Assembly (NCBI GenBank): GCA_015847255.1
Contig: JADLZK010008219.1
Coordinates: forward strand, 434,001-498,000
DNA from: Hyparrhenia diplandra
Taxonomy: Eukaryota > Streptophyta > Magnoliopsida > Poales > Poaceae
Direction: 5' to 3'
Length of the DNA stretch: 64,000 nt
Shown here: piece after piece, positions 22,560 through 35,129 of the stretch
Layout of the letters: every line of letters begins with the position of its first letter
Position numbering within the stretch: position 1 is the first letter of the stretch
The notes under the pieces: generated by a model
Seen by the model: the letters and a program-made list of their open reading frames with translations, nothing else
Databases searched by the model: none
What the model was told of the DNA's origin: nothing
Translations under genes and position numbers: made by a program

Positions 22560-23200
22560 GACAAACATGAGGCCGAACATATCACTGATTGTTGCACATC
22601 AGGCTAAAATAACAATGATTCACCTATATAAACTATAATATCAATCAAGCAAAAAAAAAAAAAACATGGTATGTAAATCTATCTTTCTACCTGCTCCTTC
22701 CATAATTTTATCGTTACTGTACCTTCTACCTTTTCCGCTTCCACCCTCTCAGGTGTGAATGCTACGACCAAGGCCAACGATACAATACTATGACGCACTT
22801 GGTCTTCAGTCTATTGGGAAAAAAAAAGTTAAGTCATTGTCCGTGGAAGTGTGTGACTTGGTAAAGACACTTGTCCAAACTATATTCCATCGATTCCCTA
22901 AAAAACAAATATATTCCATCGATCTACTGTGATGCCTATATTCAGACAACAAATACTAACCGCTAGGTAATCCTTTTTGTGTCCTCCAGTTTGGTGATCA
23001 TCAACCTTACAATATTAATTCACGCACCCTGATCTAAGGACAAACCTGTCATGAATTACTCAACAATGACATGGATTAGATCTGGCTAGTAACCACAAAC
23101 AAAATCAGTATGGATAACACGACTTCAAGAGAAAGAAGCAAAAGTATGACAGTGGAAAAGAAACAACCAAGAAAAAAAATATAGTACCTACTGCCGAGCC
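22560..23200. repeat. Intergenic segment shared with 57.41-58.10 and 61.39-61.45 kb
   Basis: CATGAGGCCGAACATATCAC, CTATGACGCACTTGGTCTT, GTCATTGTCCGTGGAAGTGT and CCACAAACAAAATCAGTATG are shared with 57410-58090. There the segment is interrupted by a LINE at 58105-61391, and its continuation (CCAAGAAAAAAATATAGTAC) reappears after 61391. This copy is the uninterrupted version. No gene is seen. Confidence 0.8.
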
Positions 23201-24328
23201 TGCCGCCTCCGCTCCTGATGGTAGCTAGCATCGTGGAGCAACCGCCGGGTTCCCAGCACCTACTGCAGCGGGCCGAAGTCATCATCCCGATCCACCTCGC
23301 TGTGGTCGGTCTGCTCCAACTGCGGCATAATAACGAACACCTCGCACGCAATGCAAGAGGGCTGCTGAACTAACCGTTGTGTGCAGGGTGGATAGCCCTG
23401 GCTCGGCGCGTGATCCGGCATGTGAGCAGACGGAGTCAGTGTGAGGACGAGGGACTGAGGAGGGAGGGGAGGAGAAGAGAAGCGCTGCCTCACCCATCGC
23501 CGGCCCCGTGAAAGCACCAAGACAAATCGTCCATGTTTTCGGATGCGGGATGCAGGCAGAGAGGGAAGCCTGGAACAGAGTAGGGACGGGATATTGCGGT
23601 ATTGGACTCCGTAGTAACTCATCTATTTGGGCCGGCCCAGATCGTCTTCCTCGCTCGTTTGAAGCATAGCAGCAGGAACACGGCTACTCGTCTCCTTGCA
23701 TTAAGTCAGGCACATGAAAACTGAGAGCACACATGAGCATTCGTATATCCACCACATCAGCTTCTACTCCTCTGCTTGAATAACAACTCAGGAGCACACA
23801 TGACATGAGAAAACACCAAAGACGACGACAGAACCACGGAAACAAAGGAAATCCGAATGTATTACAAACACACCATACGTTCTTGCCTTGGCAATCGTTG
23901 TTCCCAATATTTATTACAAACTTTGCAGCACCTGAGACTATAGCTATTCTTATTACAAACAAAAGACCAATTCGCCTCAAAGCGATAACCACAGTTTTAT
24001 CTTTCTTCATCGTTGGAGGCTTATTCTACCGTTAGACAAATACATGCTGGTACTTTTGTTGTTAATGACCAAAGAAGGAATAACAGGACAAGTGAAATGA
24101 ATGGTATCCGAGGAACAAACAAGTTGGCAACCAGAGAATCGGTGGGACTCACGGAAGCCTATCTGGTTCACGGTGGCCGGGGTGGTGCTGGACGGCTGGG
24201 CAATGCAAGCGACTATGGTGGGGTTGCCTTTTGACTTGAACTTGGTGAATAATTTGTCTGAGGCAGTCCACTGTACTCAGTACCCTTATAACCTGCAGTA
24301 GAGACGACGGCGCCGGTGTGACGGGGTG
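23201..24328. repeat. Shared intergenic segment and 3' flank of copy C
   Basis: It contains the CACCGCCGGGTTCCCAGC..CTACTGCAGCGG block, the GGGCCGGCCCAGATCGTCTT block and the ATGTATTACAAACACACCA 3'-flank block shared with the other NLR modules. A downstream exon of the copy C transcript may lie here. No protein is encoded. Confidence 0.65.
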
Positions 24329-24413
24329 CTTGTTTGGAGCATAAATAAAGTATGTTAAAATATTGGAAGAAGAAGTTAATTAGTCCTCGAGAATGAATCC
24401 GTGTAATATTTAC
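24329..24413 (-). other. Predicted 85-nt 3'UTR intron, copy C
   Basis: On the minus strand the donor GTAAATA follows GGAAAG at 24413, and the acceptor CCAAACAAG ends at 24329. The junction lies 40 nt after the stop codon of copy C. Size and position match the introns predicted after A, B, D, E and F. Confidence 0.5.
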
Positions 24414-24453
24414 CTTTCCATTTCTTTCAAGTGCAAAGTCTAAAGAAGCAACT

Positions 24454-27400
24454 TCAATAGTAGATGTCCTTCCAGAGGATGTGCGAAATCTTTGACCAGC
24501 TTTCTCCGCCCTCTCGGCAGTTCTTCGCCAAGATAGGACAACCTCGTATACATATACGCAGGAGAGAGGACGGCAGATCTGGTAAACATGTTATGTTGGG
24601 GCAATAAGTGATAACAAGATTCTGCAGACTGGAGAGAAGTTTCAGATTTGTTGGCAGGGACTCCATTTCGCAACAGTAGAAATCTAGGTCCGTGGATGAT
24701 GATGAGAGACTTGCGGGTTCTTCAAATGAAACCGACGGCTCCTTGCAATCTTGAAGAGAAAGCATTGATGGGGCTATAAACCCTTCAGACTTCAGCATGT
24801 GGTTGAGCAATACGGAACTACTAACGCCGAGCAATTCCTGGACACGTAAGCGTGAGACGTGCTTGGCGATGAGGTTTGGAACATCTACCAATATTAGGCC
24901 CTTAAGGTGCAGGGAAGACAGGCCTTCAAGCGAGCACAGATCAGGGAGACAAGATAGAATTAATGTTTCAAGGGAGGTCAGGTGGCCAATTGATAAGCAT
25001 GGGGAGCTTCTGCAACTTTCAATGGAAAGAGACTTCAGGTGTGGCAAGCCATTAATGAATGAATCAGCAGCAAGTATGCATCCTCTTATGTCAAGGGTAT
25101 CAAGGTTCAATGCCATAAATTCTGCTCCACGCGCCAGCTCTAAAGAAGGGCAGCCCGTGCAATAAAGACTGGAAAGAGATGGAGCAGCACGTGAGCCACC
25201 CAGTGATCTGAGACACCAATAGTCACGTAGTTTCAAACTCTCAAGTTTTGTCAAATGCTGAAACACCTGTTCCGAGGGGAGTGTAGTTAATGCCATATTA
25301 CCTTCCAATGATAATGTTGTCAATGAAGTGAGGCCACCAAGGCAAACAGCTAAAGCTTCATCTGTAATCTTGCATGATGAAAGGGAAAGTTCACGGAGTC
25401 CTGATGGTAGAACCAGTGGCAGCTCCATGGTCCTTCCATAAATGACTTTTATCCTCTGCTCATGGCAAAAAAGCCATGCCTTGATGATATTTTCTTTCGT
25501 CCATTCTTTGTCTCCTTCCTCCATACCACTTTTCATAATTTGTAGATGTGTGGTTATATCATCATCCATCATCGGTGTCACCAACCGCTTGAGAGTTGAA
25601 TAGTCTTGTGACATTACTCTCCTAACATCTGATCCTGAATCCACCTCCCACATTGATGAAAGTTTAGACACCAGGTCACCGGCCTGCATCACATTTTCCC
25701 TCAAGTCATGTTGCTCGAGCTGATTTTTTGTGACAAACGTAAGCAGTGGGCAGCCATGGATTGATAACTCTGTAAGGCTTGCCGGAAGACATGATAATGT
25801 CTTCAAATTTGGAACATCCCATAGATGCAGAGTAGAGCAATCTTTGAAGGAGCTCTGTATCTTGTGGTAGGCCTTCTAGCAAGCTGCAGTTTTGAAGCGC
25901 AAAGGTTTCCAAATTTTCGAAATAGGATCGCTCAAGTAACCACCTAGGATATGTGTTAGATTTGTAACCTTGGATTGTGAGGCTTACTTCGGTTGGGGTG
26001 GTGGGCTCGGGCCTTCTAGAATATCCAAATGCGAGAATATCCATTGCATCCATGCCATTGTCGAACTCCACTCAAGTGTCAACTCTTTAAGGCGATTTTT
26101 TTCGATATAGCTTCGACTCTAAGGCTTTCGTCCTTTCCGGTGACATTCTCAAGATTTTTCACTTTGTTAATCCACCACCAAGCTCATTCAAGTCCTTCAG
26201 TTGCCGCAACTCATATCCTTGCTTCTTTTGCACGTAAAAGATAGGTAGTCTGTTGTAGCTAAGTAAGCTTGCCAATGTTGGGAATTTGATTGATGCAACC
26301 CTTCACATGCCGTAGCTTACTTAAATTGCAAACTTTGTCAAGCAACCTCTCCACCTCGTAGTTTAACCGAAGTAAGCGTAAGTGGTAAAGGGCACATAAT
26401 GATCTAGGCAATTCGAAACTAATGTTTCACCGAGGTCCAAATACCGAAGGTGCTTCAGCTCACCAACAGATTCGGGTAACTTTGCCTGTTGTAAAATAAC
26501 AAATGCAATACACGCAACTTCTTCGTGTTTCGCAAAGATTCGATCAAAAATAACACTTGCATTATCCGTAGTGGATTGATGCAGATAATGAAGGCGTAAA
26601 TGACGCAGCTTGGTGATAATTTCCTTATGCCTTTGCATACTCTCAACCTCAACGGATAGATAGCGAACAAAGGAATGGTATTTTACGTCACATTATCATC
26701 TTCTAATCTGAAGCAATCTTCTCTAGAGAGTGACTCGCCAAATCATGAAGAATATCATGCATGATATACGAATAAGAATCCAATTGTCGGAAGAAAGATG
26801 CAGAGACCATGTCATTGAAGTAATCCCTTCCAACCTCTTCCAAAGGTCCTACTACTCAAATTGGATGAATCTACAAAACCTTCTCGCAACCCAAAAAAGT
26901 GTACTAACTCATTTTGGTCTATATGTATGGCCTTTTGGAAATAAGCTGCAATACAAGAAGCACCCTCTGCAAACATGGATCTAACTTCTCATAACTCCAC
27001 AACAGAGATGTGAAGGGCTTACTTAAATCGTTGAGCTTCAGGTGCAGCTTTCCATTCAGCGACATCTTTTTTCTACTCAATGTCGAACCTTAACTTTTCT
27101 TTGCCAAAGGACATTGTCCAAGCCTTTTAGCAATCTCCTCTGCAGTATGTTCTAGCTTTGTGCGCAACGAACAGTCCTCAATTTGTACTCCCGAGAAAGC
27201 ATGGTGTTTAAAGAGAGCCAAGAACTCGCAGTATCATCCATGTTTTCCAAACGAACAACTCGTTCACAAAGAAACGGCAATTTGGAAGCATTTCACGTCG
27301 AGAAGTCACCAAAACTCGCTTCCCGATTTGTTTAGAGACTAATGGAGCAAGGAGTTGCTCCCACTCAATTCACTATCGATGTTTCAAACCAAACATCGCC

Positions 27401-28301
27401 CAAGACTAGTAGGAATTTCGCGGATCGCTGTTAAAAGTATGTCTCGTAGTTTGCACTAGAGAGTATCAAGATTAACTACACTTGGGCACTCCCCTTTTTG
27501 CGAGACTCAATGATCTCCCGTGTGTGACGATGGACATCGAGCTTGCGTGAGATGCAGACCCACATCGACATCAAAGTATTCTTCTATTCTCTTGTCATTG
27601 TAGCCATATGCGTGCTAAGGTGGACTTCCCCATGCCTCCTGTTCCAACAATGGCCAAACCTGAGTACCTAACTGAATTTGCCTCATCAGCTTTTGTCTTT
27701 CCAAGAAGGAAATCTACTATACGATCACGATCCCTGTCACGTCCGAAAACCTTTGAAGTGGGAAAAGATGTGGTTGTGGGAACAACGGTTGCAGGTACAA
27801 CCGCCACTCAATGGTATTGGCATGTGGTAAGCCAAGAAGATCTCGAAGCTCTTTGGCTTGTGTCAGGATAGCCTTGAGCTCGTTCATCTTGCTAATTAGC
27901 CTTCTGTTCTCAGGGAGCAAGTTGCTTGCCCTTCTCTTAGCAGTATGAAAAGGCTTCATGATTGCTGATGCAATGGACGAGGTTTCATCCTCTCCTAGCA
28001 GGGGATCTTTTCCACTCTTTGCCTTGCGCTTTGAGGCGGTTGTACTCATGCTCGTCCAGCAGGTCCTCGGCATCATAGAAGGCTTCTTTGAGACGCCGGA
28101 GCCATGCCTCCAGCTTGCCCCCTGTGGGGCTCTTTTCGGCCGCTTGAATCACCAATTCGAATGCGGGCGGGACGGTGGCTTCTAGTTGTTGGAGCTCACA
28201 GACCATGTCCGTACTGAGGTAAAATTTGAAGCTTCAGTAAGAAGCTTGTTGAAAATTGGTGATGCTGCCCACCTTAAGCCAGTGAGTGCCAAGTCCGCCA
28301 T
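24454..28301 (-). pseudogene. Rp1-like: Rp1-like CC-NB-LRR resistance gene, copy C (frame-disrupted, long open LRR)
   Basis: A full-length Rp1-family gene by span (3848 bp). The start is the ATG at 28301 (MADLALTGLRWAASPI). The coiled coil follows (ELQQLEATVPPAFELVIQAA, RRLKEAFYDAEDLLDEHEY), with a 2-base insertion near 28220 (AATTTTACCTC against AATTACCTC). Next come VPTTTSFPTSKVFGRDRDRD and the P-loop GTGGMGKSTLAR near 27620-27650. The kinase-2 motif reads LLVLGDVWFE near 27390, with Gly for the first Asp. The LRR from 24454 to 25806 is one open frame of 450 codons, the longest intact NLR block in the window, with SGLRELSLSSCKITDEALAV, LPDLPSSLLRICIRGCP and the end WSKISHILWKDIYY. Between 25.8 and 27.6 kb there are many frame breaks. 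Confidence 0.9.
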
Positions 28302-29000
28302 GTTTGGAGACTGGAGAGATCTTGGATGGATATTTCAATTTCGAGATGAAAAGAAGAGGACAAGTGAATTGGCAATGGCACGAAATGATTGGGTTTTGCT
28401 GGTAAAGGAAAAGGTTGGAAACAAGGAAAGAGTACACTCAATATTTTTTTTTCCTTTTTTCAGCCTTTCTTTTTTCTTTTCTTTCTTGTCGTATGAGTAA
28501 AATGAACAAGTTGAAGATGCAAGGTGCGAGGGTCTGGTGGTGAAGAGAAAGATTAAACAGGAAGAGAAAGATGAATGGATGGACAATAGAAGCTGTTTTT
28601 TTTTTTATGTATGGATGATGTGCTTCTGCAGAAGGCAAATTAGTGATAAGGACATCAACGGGTGAAAAAAACCCTGGAAATGGAAGACTCAGAATTAGTG
28701 AATCTGAATAGAAAAATGAAGACAAACTGATTATTTTGCTTTCTCATGTGCTACGGCACACAGAGCGAAATAGCTACAAGCAAGTTAATACAACAAATTA
28801 AGAGTGAAGATTGGTGATCTTACACAGTGGGGATGAAGTTCACACCAAGTAAACAAATCAACAGCGCCGGGTGCAGAGTTGCTGGAGCTGGTGTTGACAA
28901 CTCTGAACGAGGTGGCCGGAGTGGTGGATGGGACTCTTGAACAAGAACCGCAATTCAAGAGAACAATCATGCGGTCAGCCAGAATAAGGGATACACACCA
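28302..29000 (-). other. 5' leader of copy C with one leader-exon unit
   Basis: CATCCAAG followed by ATCTCTCC precedes the ATG on the minus strand (plus-strand position about 28320). One leader unit begins at about 28735 (TTTTGCTTTCTCATGTGCTA) and carries a donor-like GTGTAAGATCACC at about 28812-28824. The unit resembles but does not equal the A/D or B/E types. Confidence 0.45.
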
Positions 29001-29039
29001 GCAGACGAAGGAGGGAAGCAGGAACAATACCGGAAAAAT

Positions 29040-30280
29040 CTAGCTGATGCCGTGCTGGTTGCTGGTGATGATCTGTTCTATGGTTTCAGGCGTAGAGGAG
29101 TCGAGGAGATCGGTGGAGCTTCTGGGTGCTGAGGGTCTACTAGTCTTCTGCTTGCTCGGAAAGGAAGAAGCAATGAAGGAGGAAGGTTAAGAAAGAGGAG
29201 TAGACAAGGTCTATATTGATTAGGACTGCTCTGAAATTTGAGTACCAGTGTAATTGTCCATTGCTGAACAAGGACAATTATGGTAGGGACCTGCATTTGG
29301 ACTGAAGTACTAGTCAGCATAAGCACAGACAAAGGAAGCTTCAGGGTAGCTTTACCGGGTATCGTTTATATCCTTGAGAAAGCGACTGTTGGACCGTATC
29401 CTCCTTTGCAATAAATGAATGAAAGTGAAGGTCTATGACCTTATCAAAAATGTTATCAGCAAGGCTTTGGCCTTGTACTACTTGGATTGGATCAGTTATC
29501 GTTCAATGCTCGATCCTTTAGCCAAGCACTAGCATATATAGGCACCAGAACTGGTGTTAAGATTCTTGCTTTCCATATCTGCAATCTGCAACTCAGACAC
29601 TGCCTAGACGGTAGACAAATGTCTGAATTCATCAACAAAGTTATCAGCAAGCCTTTGGCCTTGTACTAATTGGATTGGAGGAGTTATCCTTTCTTTAGTG
29701 GAGCACTAGCATATATAGGCATTGTACAGCTATAGTTACGATTCTTGCTTTCCAGATCTGCAGTTTTGCAACTCAAACACTGCCTAAACAACTTATAGGA
29801 GAAACAAGTCATTGCCAAGAACAGCATTTGCATCTGAAACACATAAGAAACCACTGTGGAAACTGTGGTCCAGGAAACGGTGGAATACGGTTCACCTCTC
29901 ACATGGAAAATAAATCACAAAAGAAGAAATTTTTATTCCATAATAACCCATATAATTCAGCATATATGAACTGATCATCAAAGCATTAAAAGGATAGACA
30001 AATTTTGACTGACCACTGACCCTTGTCTTGTATTACTTGCTTTGTGAGAGACAGAGGAATCAGCCGTGGACGCCTATTCTAGTGCTCGTCGCCTCTGCCG
30101 TGGTCGCTTCCTCCCTGGAGCACGGCCGCGCGCCCCGCAACTGACGCAGGCTCCCTGGAGCCCGAGGTGGCGAGACCTGACTCCGGCCAGACCGCCGGCG
30201 ACACGGATGCGGCGCGGGCGCTGGAACAGCAGCTGAAGACAAGGGCCGAACGGGGAAACGCGGGCTCAACAGAGCAGGAT
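29040..30280. other. Sequence unique to the copy C-D interval
   Basis: Unlike the other modules this interval has no visible counterpart in the window. It includes the 29447-29795 tandem duplication and a GC-rich stretch at 30060-30260. No convincing coding region, inverted repeat or LTR boundary was found. Confidence 0.4.
29447..29795. repeat. Tandem duplication of about 180 bp with TATA-like core
   Basis: Two diverged copies (about 29447-29632 and 29636-29795) share GTTATCAGCAAG.CTTTGGCC, CTTGTACTA.TTGGATTGGA, GCACTAGCATATATAGGCA, ATTCTTGCTTTCCA.ATCTGC and CACTGCCTA. The GCATATATAGGC core in each looks like a TATA box on the plus strand, but no gene follows. Confidence 0.7.
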
Positions 30281-30298
30281 GGACTCGGTAAGTAACTC

Positions 30299-31096
30299 AT
30301 CTATTTGGGCCGGCCCGCCGGCCCAGATCGTCTTCCACTCGCCCCCGTTTGAAACAGAGCAGCAGAAGCAACGGCTACACTCCACCACACCGGCAACACA
30401 GTCCCCTTCTTTTGCTTGAACAAGTTAAGCTAATGAAAACACAGACCACACATTACAAGAGCAAATACCAACGACTAGGACAGAACCACGGAAGCAAAGA
30501 AAATCAGAATGTAGTACAAACACATCACACGCTGTTTCCAATATTTATTACAAACTTTGCACAGCCACGTGAGAGTATAGCTCTTCTTATTACAAACAAT
30601 CGACCAATTTCAGCTCAAAACGATAACCACAGTTTATCTTTCTTGATTGTTGGAGGCTTTCCACCATTACAGAAATACGTGCTGGTAATTATTGTTAATG
30701 ACCAAGGAAGGAATAACAGAACAAGTCAAATGCATGATATAAGAGGAACAAACAAACTGGCAACCTGAGGATCGGTGGGACACTCACGGAGGCCTTCCAG
30801 TTCACGGTGGCCGGGGTGCTGGGCAGTGAAAGCGGCTATGGTGGGGATGCCTTTTAACTTGAACTCGGTGAATAAATTGTCTCAGGCAGTCCTCTGTACC
30901 AGTACCCTTATAACCTGCTGTAGAGATGACGACGCCTGTGACGGGGTCAGGGTGACCTTGAGGTGCCTGTTTGGAGCATAAATTTAGTAGGTTAAAATAT
31001 TGGAACAGAAAGTTAATTAGTCCTCGAGAATGAATCGGTGTAATCTTTACCTTTTCATTTCTTTCAACTGCAAAGTCTAAAGAAGCAACTTCAGTA
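30299..31096 (-). other. 3' flank and predicted 3'UTR of copy D with 84-nt intron (30967-31050)
   Basis: Same block as downstream of B, C, E and F, from GGGCCGGCCC at about 30308. The donor GTAAAGATT begins at 31050 and the acceptor CTCCAAACAG ends at 30967 on the minus strand, 46 nt beyond the copy D stop codon. Confidence 0.55.
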
Positions 31097-31716
31097 TTAG
31101 AAGATATGCTTCCAGCGGATGTGCGAAATCTTTGACCAGCTTTCTCCGTCAGGCTCTCGGCAGTTCTTCACCAAGACAGGACAACCGACTATACTTATGC
31201 GCCGGAGGGAGGACGGCAGATCTGGTAAAAATGTTATGTTGGGGCAACCAGAGATTTCAAGGCTCTGCAGACCGAGAGAAGTTTCAGATTTGTTGGCGGG
31301 GACTCCATTTTGCAACTGTCGAAACCCAGGTCCTTGACAGATGAGAGACTTGCGGGTTCTTCAAATGAAACTGACGGCTCCTTGCAACCTGAAAGAGAGA
31401 TCTCTGACGGGGCTATAAAGCCTTCAGACTTGAGCAGTTGGTTTAGCAATACGGAACTACTAACGCTGAGCAATTCCTGGACATGGAACTGTGAGATGTG
31501 TTTGGCAGTGAGGTTTGGAACATCTACCAAACTTAGGTTCTTAAGGTGCAGGGAAGAAAGGCCTTCAAGCGAGCACAAATCGGGGAGACAAGATAGATCT
31601 AATGATTCAAGGGAGGTCAGGTGGCCAATCGACAAGGATGGGGAGCTTACGCAACCTTCAATGAAAAGATACCTCAACGTGCCAAGCCAGCAATCCTTGA
31701 TACTTATTCACTTGTG

Positions 31717-34700
31717 ATGGAGCCGTTAGCCCACCCGTTCCCCCCTTCCTCTGGCGACGCCGCGGCGACCGACACGAGATCCGCCGCCGCCGGCCACCGC
31801 AACGACCAAACATCCTCAGCCCTCCACAACCAAATCGACATCCTGCCCCAGTCCCCCGGCACCCAGCTGGAGCTGGCAGCTCATCCCCCTCCCAGAGTCA
31901 AATCCATCGTGGTAGGGTCGATTCAAATCTCGGTGGACTCCAATCCTGCTGCTACCGCTCGCAAGGTCAGATTTGCAGCTACTCCTCCACGCTCTCCCAA
32001 CCACCGCCGCCGTACCGCCATTACTCCCCTCCACCTTCCTTCATCAAGAATCTGCCGGGGATGCGGCCGGAATGGGCGCCGTGAGGCCGTCGCGGCCATG
32101 GCGCAGAAAGGGGGTGCACGCACCCATTTATGGCTCCGCTCCTTCCCAACATGGGGACACGACGGGTCGCCAGGGCGCCGAGCGAGCTCCCCCATCCGCT
32201 GACGTCGGCAGATCCGGCGGGGCTGCCACAGGATTTGGTGCAGGGAAGCCTTCCACGGCGGCAAGAACGCGAAAGCGGCAAATCAACCTCCATTAATGGA
32301 GCAACGTCTCCCCACCGCAGTGACAAGACAAATCGCCACAACGCCAAGCAGGAAGAGGAAGAGGAAGGCTGGACCAAGGTGCTCTACAGACGCAGCAAGC
32401 AACGCGGCATTCATGCTCATTCAAGCCGCTCACCAACCTGCAATCCGACCCCCCGCCCGGCCATCCACCAAATCCTCAAAGGCAAGTGCCTCCGCTGCCT
32501 CTCCAGGGGACACATCGCTTACCGCGCACTGCGAGGACCCAAATCCGCTGCCTCAAATGTGGCCGTGTTGGCCATAAATCCAGGGAGTGCAGGTCGCCGG
32601 CAAAGCAAGTACAAGCTCAAGCAACTCAAACACCTGCGCCTAAGCAACCCCCTCGCCTTGAAGACACCGCTGCCTTCCCCAAGCTCTCGCCACCCACAAT
32701 GGTGCTGCCCGGTGCTCCCGAGCTCCGTCCGGCTGAGACCGCGACAATGGCGGCCGTGACCTCAGCCATGGAGGAGGAGCTGCAACGCCTCTCCAGCTGC
32801 GCCATTGTGGCTTGTCTTTGCAGGGACAGGGACGACGTCGGCACCGAGGCACTCAAGAGGATGCTCTGCACCAAGCTTGGCGTCCCGGGAGGGGACGCCA
32901 AGGTCACTCGGCACCGCCCGGAGGATTTTCTCATCGTCTTCGAGCATCAAGACCACCGCGCGCCGCCGAACTTGAGGTCGCCCCACGCCGGCAGGCGCCG
33001 ACATCCGCCTCCTCCCCTTTGGCGCATCCTCCCCATCGCGACCGCGGTCGAGCCGGCGCCATCATGTCCGTGATCTCGCCTCGAGGGAATCCCGCACACG
33101 CGCGTGGAACGAGCACGCCAAGAGGACCATTGCGAGGACTCGCGACATCGACCACGCCGAGGACGCTCCATCCGTCGCGAGGACACCCGAGCGCCTCGCT
33201 CCGGGCGTGGACGTACGACCCCTCCGACATCCCCAAGGTGACATGGCTTACACTTACAGGAGGATCAGCAGTTGTGCACGAAGGAGCTTCACCACCGAGA
33301 GGCCGAGGGGCCTCACCTTCAAGGTCCCGGGTCCACCTCGACACCATCGAACCACCGCCTCGACGAGCACGGCAACTCCATCCCTAGGAGGATTGACCGG
33401 TACTACGGTGTGGTCGATGGGGGAACGCCGCTGAGCGCCACGAGCCCCCACCGATGTCGGGCCGCGGCCGGGCGCCGTGGACGACGGGGACGACGCGACT
33501 ACGACGCGGGCCGCCACAACGACGGGAAGAGGGCCGGGATCCGGGATGTTCCGCAGCCCTTCACGCGCGCACCGCCAAGGGGGGAGCGGACCGCCCCGAG
33601 TCCCGCCGTCGTGAGCAACGGGCACGACGCCGCATCTTCGACCGGAGGCCACCGTCGCGCATCCCGCGGGTCCCCTCCGCCACGCCAAGGCTACCGGGAA
33701 CCCGCGCTGGTTTCCCTCGGAAACGAGCCCCCCGTCGACATCCTCGACAAGGAGCCCACGACGGCCGCTCCATCGCCGCCGCGGGCGCCCTCGCCGCCTC
33801 CTCCGCGCAAGGAACGAGGGCGCGGCCCGGAGCGCAGCAGCCCCGCCGCAGCGGACACGCCCGCGCACCCCGCCAAGGGCCATACCGCACGACAACGACA
33901 TGGCCCTCGACTCCGCCTCCCGCGACACAAGGTGCACTACTCACAAAGAACTCCGGCGGCAAAGATCGGCTCCCCGAGTCCGGAGCCCTCGGCGGCGCCT
34001 CGCGTACAAGAAGAGCAGGCCGCATCCAACACCGGGTCGTTCATATACCGCAGGACTCCACAACAGACGAGAAGGAGGGGCTCCGCGACCGGCAACGAAC
34101 CGGTGCCGGCACGTTGTTTCGCCCGATTCAAGCCGGGCCGATTCTTTGGCGTCGACCCGCGACACCAGCGCGCCTCTCCTCCGCCCAAATGAAAACGGCA
34201 CAAAGAACTCCGCCTCCAACGGTCGCCACCCCGCGTGGGCTGGCGGCGCCGCGGGAGCCGTCGCCGCGCCGTGCAACCCGGCCGTGGCGCCCGGAACATG
34301 GAGGGGAGCCCAGGCGGCGGAGGCTTTCCCTCTCCACCATCGCAAGGCCGGTGTCCCCCCGCCCGCTCCAACTCCCCGGTGGGCGGGGCACGCGAGTCGC
34401 CGCCGCAAGACCGCCGCCGCAGACTACACCAACTCGCCGGGGACACCGTCGCAATACGCGGATCGCCGCCGAGGACATGGCCACGGGCAACAAGTGAGGA
34501 CCGTGCCGTGCAGATTCTCATGAAGCGCACGGGAGTCATGGAGGAAGAAGACGCCCGGATCACATCGACGACCAATTCCCGCAAGATATGTCCACCTGTT
34601 CCGTGGGCAGCTCAACGACGCCGCCATCGCAGCCGACGGCCTTGTGCGGCTCGGAGGACATCCCGACACCGGGAGCAATTCAGGCATAGTGGAGCATCTT

Positions 34701-34765
34701 CCGCAGGGGAGTTATTTGTGTTCATCATGTTAGTTGCCATGCTAGTCGCCGTGTCGTCAAGTTAG
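31717..34765 (+). pseudogene. LINE ORF1 (gag-like, two CCHC zinc knuckles), frame-disrupted
   Basis: ORF1 proteins of plant LINEs bind the element RNA. The likely start is the ATG at 31717 (MEPLAHPFPPSSGDAAATD). Two zinc knuckles follow in two frames: CLRCLSRGHIAYR near 32487 and CLKCGRVGHKSREC near 32545-32590. Next is a segment ending in a PEDFLIVFEHQDHR-like stretch near 32920, then VTWLTLTG near 33238, RGLTFKV near 33300, a long Arg/Pro/Ala-rich region, and the C-terminal motif EDRAVQILMKRTGVMEEED near 34500. At least five frame changes are needed to read it through. The protein is therefore not made as written. Confidence 0.75.
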
Positions 34766-35129
34766 GCGTCTTCGTTCTTCGCCGCATGAAGCTTGTTCAA
34801 GCGCTATCTCAGACGCCCGATCGGGCAAGGTGGTGGCTAGGGGCCCAAAATCACCTTCGCCTTGGTTTGGCCTCTTTTGCTCCAAAGCCGCAAACGCCGT
34901 CATGTTGCCGCTGCCCGCGCCCCCCGGCGCCCACAGCTTACCCGGATCGCATAATTATATCCGCTCCCCATATGGAATGACACCGCATCTTGCCGTTTCC
35001 TTTTTCGCCGCTTGTATGGATACATGCCCGCTTGTCTTCTATGTTGCTGCGTTGGGAGCCGCCGCTGCCCAACTCGAACAGCTTGGGGCTGACGCACCCA
35101 TCCGAGTGAAAAAAAGAAACCTCGTTTTT

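Noticed and set aside
23076..23351. Minus-strand frame MRARCSLLCRS and similar frames near 11.8, 49.2 and 62.3 kb
   Set aside because: They recur because the intergenic segment is repeated, but their frames and stops are not conserved between copies.
29040..29800. Possible LTR retrotransposon or solo LTR
   Set aside because: No TG...CA bounded repeat pair, target duplication, primer-binding site or polyprotein could be found.
32812..34584. Long overlapping frames on both strands at 33-34.5 kb
   Set aside because: They fall in the Arg/Pro-rich, GC-rich part of LINE ORF1. Only the plus-strand frame order consistent with ORF1 motifs is kept.
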